Shown: piece after piece, positions 62,445-64,000 of the stretch
How the letters are laid out: every line of letters begins with the position of its first letter
How positions within the stretch are numbered: the first letter of the stretch is position 1
Assembly (NCBI GenBank): GCA_900771005.1
Contig: CAAGMI010000277.1
Coordinates: 19,680 to 83,679 of the forward strand
Direction: 5' to 3'
Length of the DNA stretch: 64,000 nt
DNA from: Rikenellaceae bacterium
GTDB taxonomy: Bacteria > Bacteroidota > Bacteroidia > Bacteroidales > UBA932
Notes under the pieces: generated by a model
Seen by the model: the letters and a program-made list of their open reading frames with translations, nothing else
Database searches by the model: none
Told to the model about the DNA's origin: nothing
Translations under genes and position numbers: made by a program

Positions 62445-63317
62445 ATGGGAATCGACGTTCTTCTCTCCGGATCAATGGGAGATCTGGCCCAGACCGTAAG
62501 GGCATCATTGGAAAGCCACGGACTCACCGTAGCTGAAGCGCCTGTGCCGCAGAATATATTCAGGGATGAATTCGGATACAGGAGAGCCATCTTTCACGCT
62601 TTGGAAAGAGGCATCCCGAAGATGATCATCCCGATAGGATGCCAGACAGCCCTGTCCAGGGCCAAATCCGAAATCCCGTCTATGATCGGACGCATATACG
62701 GCGCAACCGAAGAAACGCCTCTGATCCCCGTAGAATCCGAAGGAAAGATACGGTCACTGGACAGCAAGGTCGAATGCAGCTCCCTTGTGGCAGGACTTGA
62801 CATAGTTCAGCCTCATATCTTCAATGGGGCCCCCGATGCGGATGACGCCTACCCGCTGGTTTTCAAAAGGGACATTTCCTTCGGAGGACAGGGTGTCCAC
62901 GTGCCGAAAAGCCGTCAGGCTCTCTGCAATCTGATAGACCATCAGAGCCCGGGAGAACCATATCTCATAGAGGAGTACATAGAAGGAGATGACTACAGCG
63001 TGGATGCATTCAGATGGAACGGTTGTTTCAAGGGCATCTGCTACAGGACAGAAACAAAACATTGGACAGGGCCTTCGCAGTCCCGCACGGTGGTCGAATG
63101 TCCGGACCTGGTCGCTTCCCTGCGTAAAATTCTCGACAGCATAGACTACAAAGGAGTCTGCGGGGCGGATTTCAGAGTCGGGAAAGACGGACGCGCGTAT
63201 TTCCTGGAATGCAACCCTAGATTCACCGGAGGGCTGAAGACTTCAATAGAAGCCGGACTGGACCTGCCCTGGCTCCTGTGGGATTCGGCCATATCAGAAA
63301 AACAATGTCAGCAATGA
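62445..63317 (+). CDS. ATP-grasp superfamily protein, substrate unknown
   Basis: 290 aa. ATP-grasp features: YPLVFKRDISFGGQGVHVPKS (glycine-rich phosphate loop, about residues 135-155), EPYLIEEYIEGDDYSVDAF, and the metal-binding end VCGADFRVGKDGRAYFLECNPRFTGG. The N-terminal pre-ATP-grasp domain contains VLLSGSMGDLAQT and ARAK-type segments. Similar to carbamoyl-phosphate-synthase-like ligases that join a carboxylate to an amine. The open frame extends upstream without another ATG, so a non-ATG start remains possible. Overlaps ybaK by 4 nt. Confidence 0.8.
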   Translation: MGIDVLLSGSMGDLAQTVRASLESHGLTVAEAPVPQNIFRDEFGYRRAIFHALERGIPKMIIPIGCQTALSRAKSEIPSMIGRIYGATEETPLIPVESEGKIRSLDSKVECSSLVAGLDIVQPHIFNGAPDADDAYPLVFKRDISFGGQGVHVPKSRQALCNLIDHQSPGEPYLIEEYIEGDDYSVDAFRWNGCFKGICYRTETKHWTGPSQSRTVVECPDLVASLRKILDSIDYKGVCGADFRVGKDGRAYFLECNPRFTGGLKTSIEAGLDLPWLLWDSAISEKQCQQ

Positions 63318-63778
63318 ACAAAACCAATGTTGCAAGACTGCTTGACGCAGCCGGTATCGAATACGAATTGATTGAGTACAGTTATTCGGAAGACGACCTC
63401 TCCGCCGTGCATGTCGCAAAAGAGCTGGGAGAGGACATCGATCTGGTATTCAAGACACTTGTCCTGAGGGGAGACCGTACCGGCTATTTCGTATGCGTGA
63501 TACCCGGGAATTTCGAAGTTGACCTGAAAGTGGCCGCCAGAATATCAGGCAACAAGTCAGCTGAGATGCTGCACATGAAGGAACTGCTTCCTACGACCGG
63601 TTATATCCGTGGCGGCTGCTCCCCTATCGGCATGAAAAAGCCGTTTCCCACATTCATCCACGAATCTGCCCTGCTCTATGACTTCATCTATATCAGCGCC
63701 GGAATAAGGGGAATGCAGATCAAGATAAATCCCAAAGACCTCATCTCTTACATAGGAGCGGACATATACCCTATCTGA
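63314..63778 (+). CDS. ybaK: Cys-tRNA(Pro)/Cys-tRNA(Cys) deacylase YbaK
   Basis: 154 aa from MNKTNVARLLD (63314), the start that overlaps the ATP-grasp stop as ATGA; an earlier ATG at 63305 is possible. YbaK/EbsC fold: YSEDDLSAVHVAKELG, the catalytic Lys in LVFKTLVLRGD, GNFEVDLKVAARISGNKSAEM and GYIRGGCSPIGMKKPFP. Hydrolyses Cys mischarged on tRNA-Pro. Followed by tRNA-Ser after about 30 nt. Confidence 0.95.
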   Translation: MNKTNVARLLDAAGIEYELIEYSYSEDDLSAVHVAKELGEDIDLVFKTLVLRGDRTGYFVCVIPGNFEVDLKVAARISGNKSAEMLHMKELLPTTGYIRGGCSPIGMKKPFPTFIHESALLYDFIYISAGIRGMQIKINPKDLISYIGADIYPI

Positions 63779-63793
63779 TACGCAAAAAAATAT

Positions 63794-63801
63794 TATATTT
63801 G
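63794..63801 (+). promoter_or_regulatory. -7 promoter box (TATATTTG) of tRNA-Ser
   Basis: Plus-strand TATATTTG, 8 nt before the tRNA 5' end. No TTTG at the -33 position. Confidence 0.65.
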
Positions 63802-63809
63802 CACCGTCT

Positions 63810-63897
63810 GGAGAGATGCTCGAGTGGCTGAAGAGGCACGATTGGAAATCGTGTGTACTCCAAAAGGGTACCCAGGGTTCGAATCCCTGTCTCTCCG
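63810..63897 (+). tRNA. tRNA-Ser (GGA)
   Basis: 88 nt class II tRNA with a long variable arm. Acceptor GGAGAGA with TCTCTCC, anticodon arm CACGA-TTGGAAA-TCGTG with anticodon GGA, T-arm CAGGG-TTCGAAT-CCCTG, discriminator G. CCA not encoded. Confidence 0.95.
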
Positions 63898-63921
63898 CAA
63901 GTTAATTAAATGATTATCAAT

Positions 63922-63957
63922 GAATTAGTCTCGCTTTGGCGAGGCTAATTCTATTTT
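63922..63957 (+). terminator. Rho-independent terminator after tRNA-Ser
   Basis: GAATTAG-T-CTCGC, loop TTTG, GCGAG-G-CTAATTC (12 bp with one mismatch), then TATTTTT. 25 nt after the tRNA. Confidence 0.85.
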
Positions 63958-63961
63958 TGGA

Positions 63962-63996
63962 CGGGCCCGTTGAAAGCTTGCTTTCATAAGGGTCCG
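63962..63996. repeat. Long imperfect inverted repeat at the window edge
   Basis: CGGGCCC and TGAAAG pair with CTTTCA and GGGTCCG around a CTTG loop (13 bp with a small internal loop). No T-run inside the window; the element may continue beyond it. Confidence 0.5.
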
Positions 63997-64000
63997 GACG

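Overview
This 64-kb window is chromosomal DNA of a Bacteroidota (Bacteroidales) bacterium. Support comes from about two dozen promoter boxes of the Bacteroidota type (TAnnTTTG, sometimes with TTTG 19 nt upstream), an absence of consistent Shine-Dalgarno sequences, a subtilase with a type IX secretion C-terminal sorting domain beside a PorV/PorQ-like barrel, an SDR-type threonine dehydrogenase, periplasmic GH2 and GH97 glycosidases, a DUF4923 protein, a 7TM-HD phosphohydrolase and a histone-H1-like (Hc1) small protein. The type IX signature argues against genus Bacteroides itself. The genus cannot be fixed from sequence alone. No transposase, integrase, phage gene or CRISPR array was seen; this is compact core genome.

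Layout. 1-269: end of a nucleoside-type MFS permease. 266-5438 (-): polyamine ABC operon (OMP-potA-potB-potC-potD in transcription order). 5549-11194: GH97 (+) against GH2 and an S66 carboxypeptidase (-). 11274-13735 (-): Hc1-like protein, CstA, a DUF4923 protein and tRNA-Phe. 13826-15172 (+): a shortened PriA-like protein that appears to have lost its helicase motifs. 15167-18648 (-): MTA/SAH nucleosidase, L31 type B, NamZ-like muramidase, GlmM-like mutase. 18704-27941 (+): DUF486 protein, tRNA-Glu, then a run of a membrane-anchored hypothetical, an S9 peptidase, Kbl, DinB and a large GH2 with a LamG-like insertion. 27938-35359 (-): gyrB, 7TM-HD protein, trigger-factor-like chaperone, Tdh, GNAT, free-Met-R-SO reductase, MsrA as one close-packed run. 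35402-39927 (-): beta-barrel plus TPR protein. 40011-46694: FtsE (+), then an operon of subtilase, PorV-like protein, hexose-phosphate mutase and endonuclease III (-), then a THUMP-like methyltransferase (+). 46695-52171 (-): membrane sensor-like protein, TrkH, RecD-like helicase, S9 peptidase. 52256-53455 (+): ROK regulator. 53458-57566 (-): GlnRS, then a TonB receptor with a periplasmic heavy-metal-associated protein. 57636-58523 (+): YicC. 58520-62322 (-): NatA/NatB-like ABC exporter with a two-gene 5'-nucleotidase. 62445-63897 (+): ATP-grasp protein, YbaK deacylase and tRNA-Ser.

Functional themes are glycan use (two GH2, one GH97), peptidoglycan turnover (S66 carboxypeptidase, NamZ, GlmM), threonine to glycine catabolism (Tdh and Kbl in separate operons), methionine sulfoxide repair, peptide use (two S9 peptidases, CstA) and polyamine uptake. 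The genome is very tightly packed: same-strand genes commonly overlap by 1-20 nt, and all eight convergent gene pairs either overlap or lie within 2 nt.

The most unusual items are the apparently ATPase-dead PriA-like protein, a trigger factor lacking its PPIase domain, promoter boxes only 5-8 nt upstream of start codons (implying leaderless mRNAs), a 9-bp palindrome in front of the metal-linked TonB receptor, and a GH97 gene whose 3' end is cut off by the neighbouring GH2 gene.
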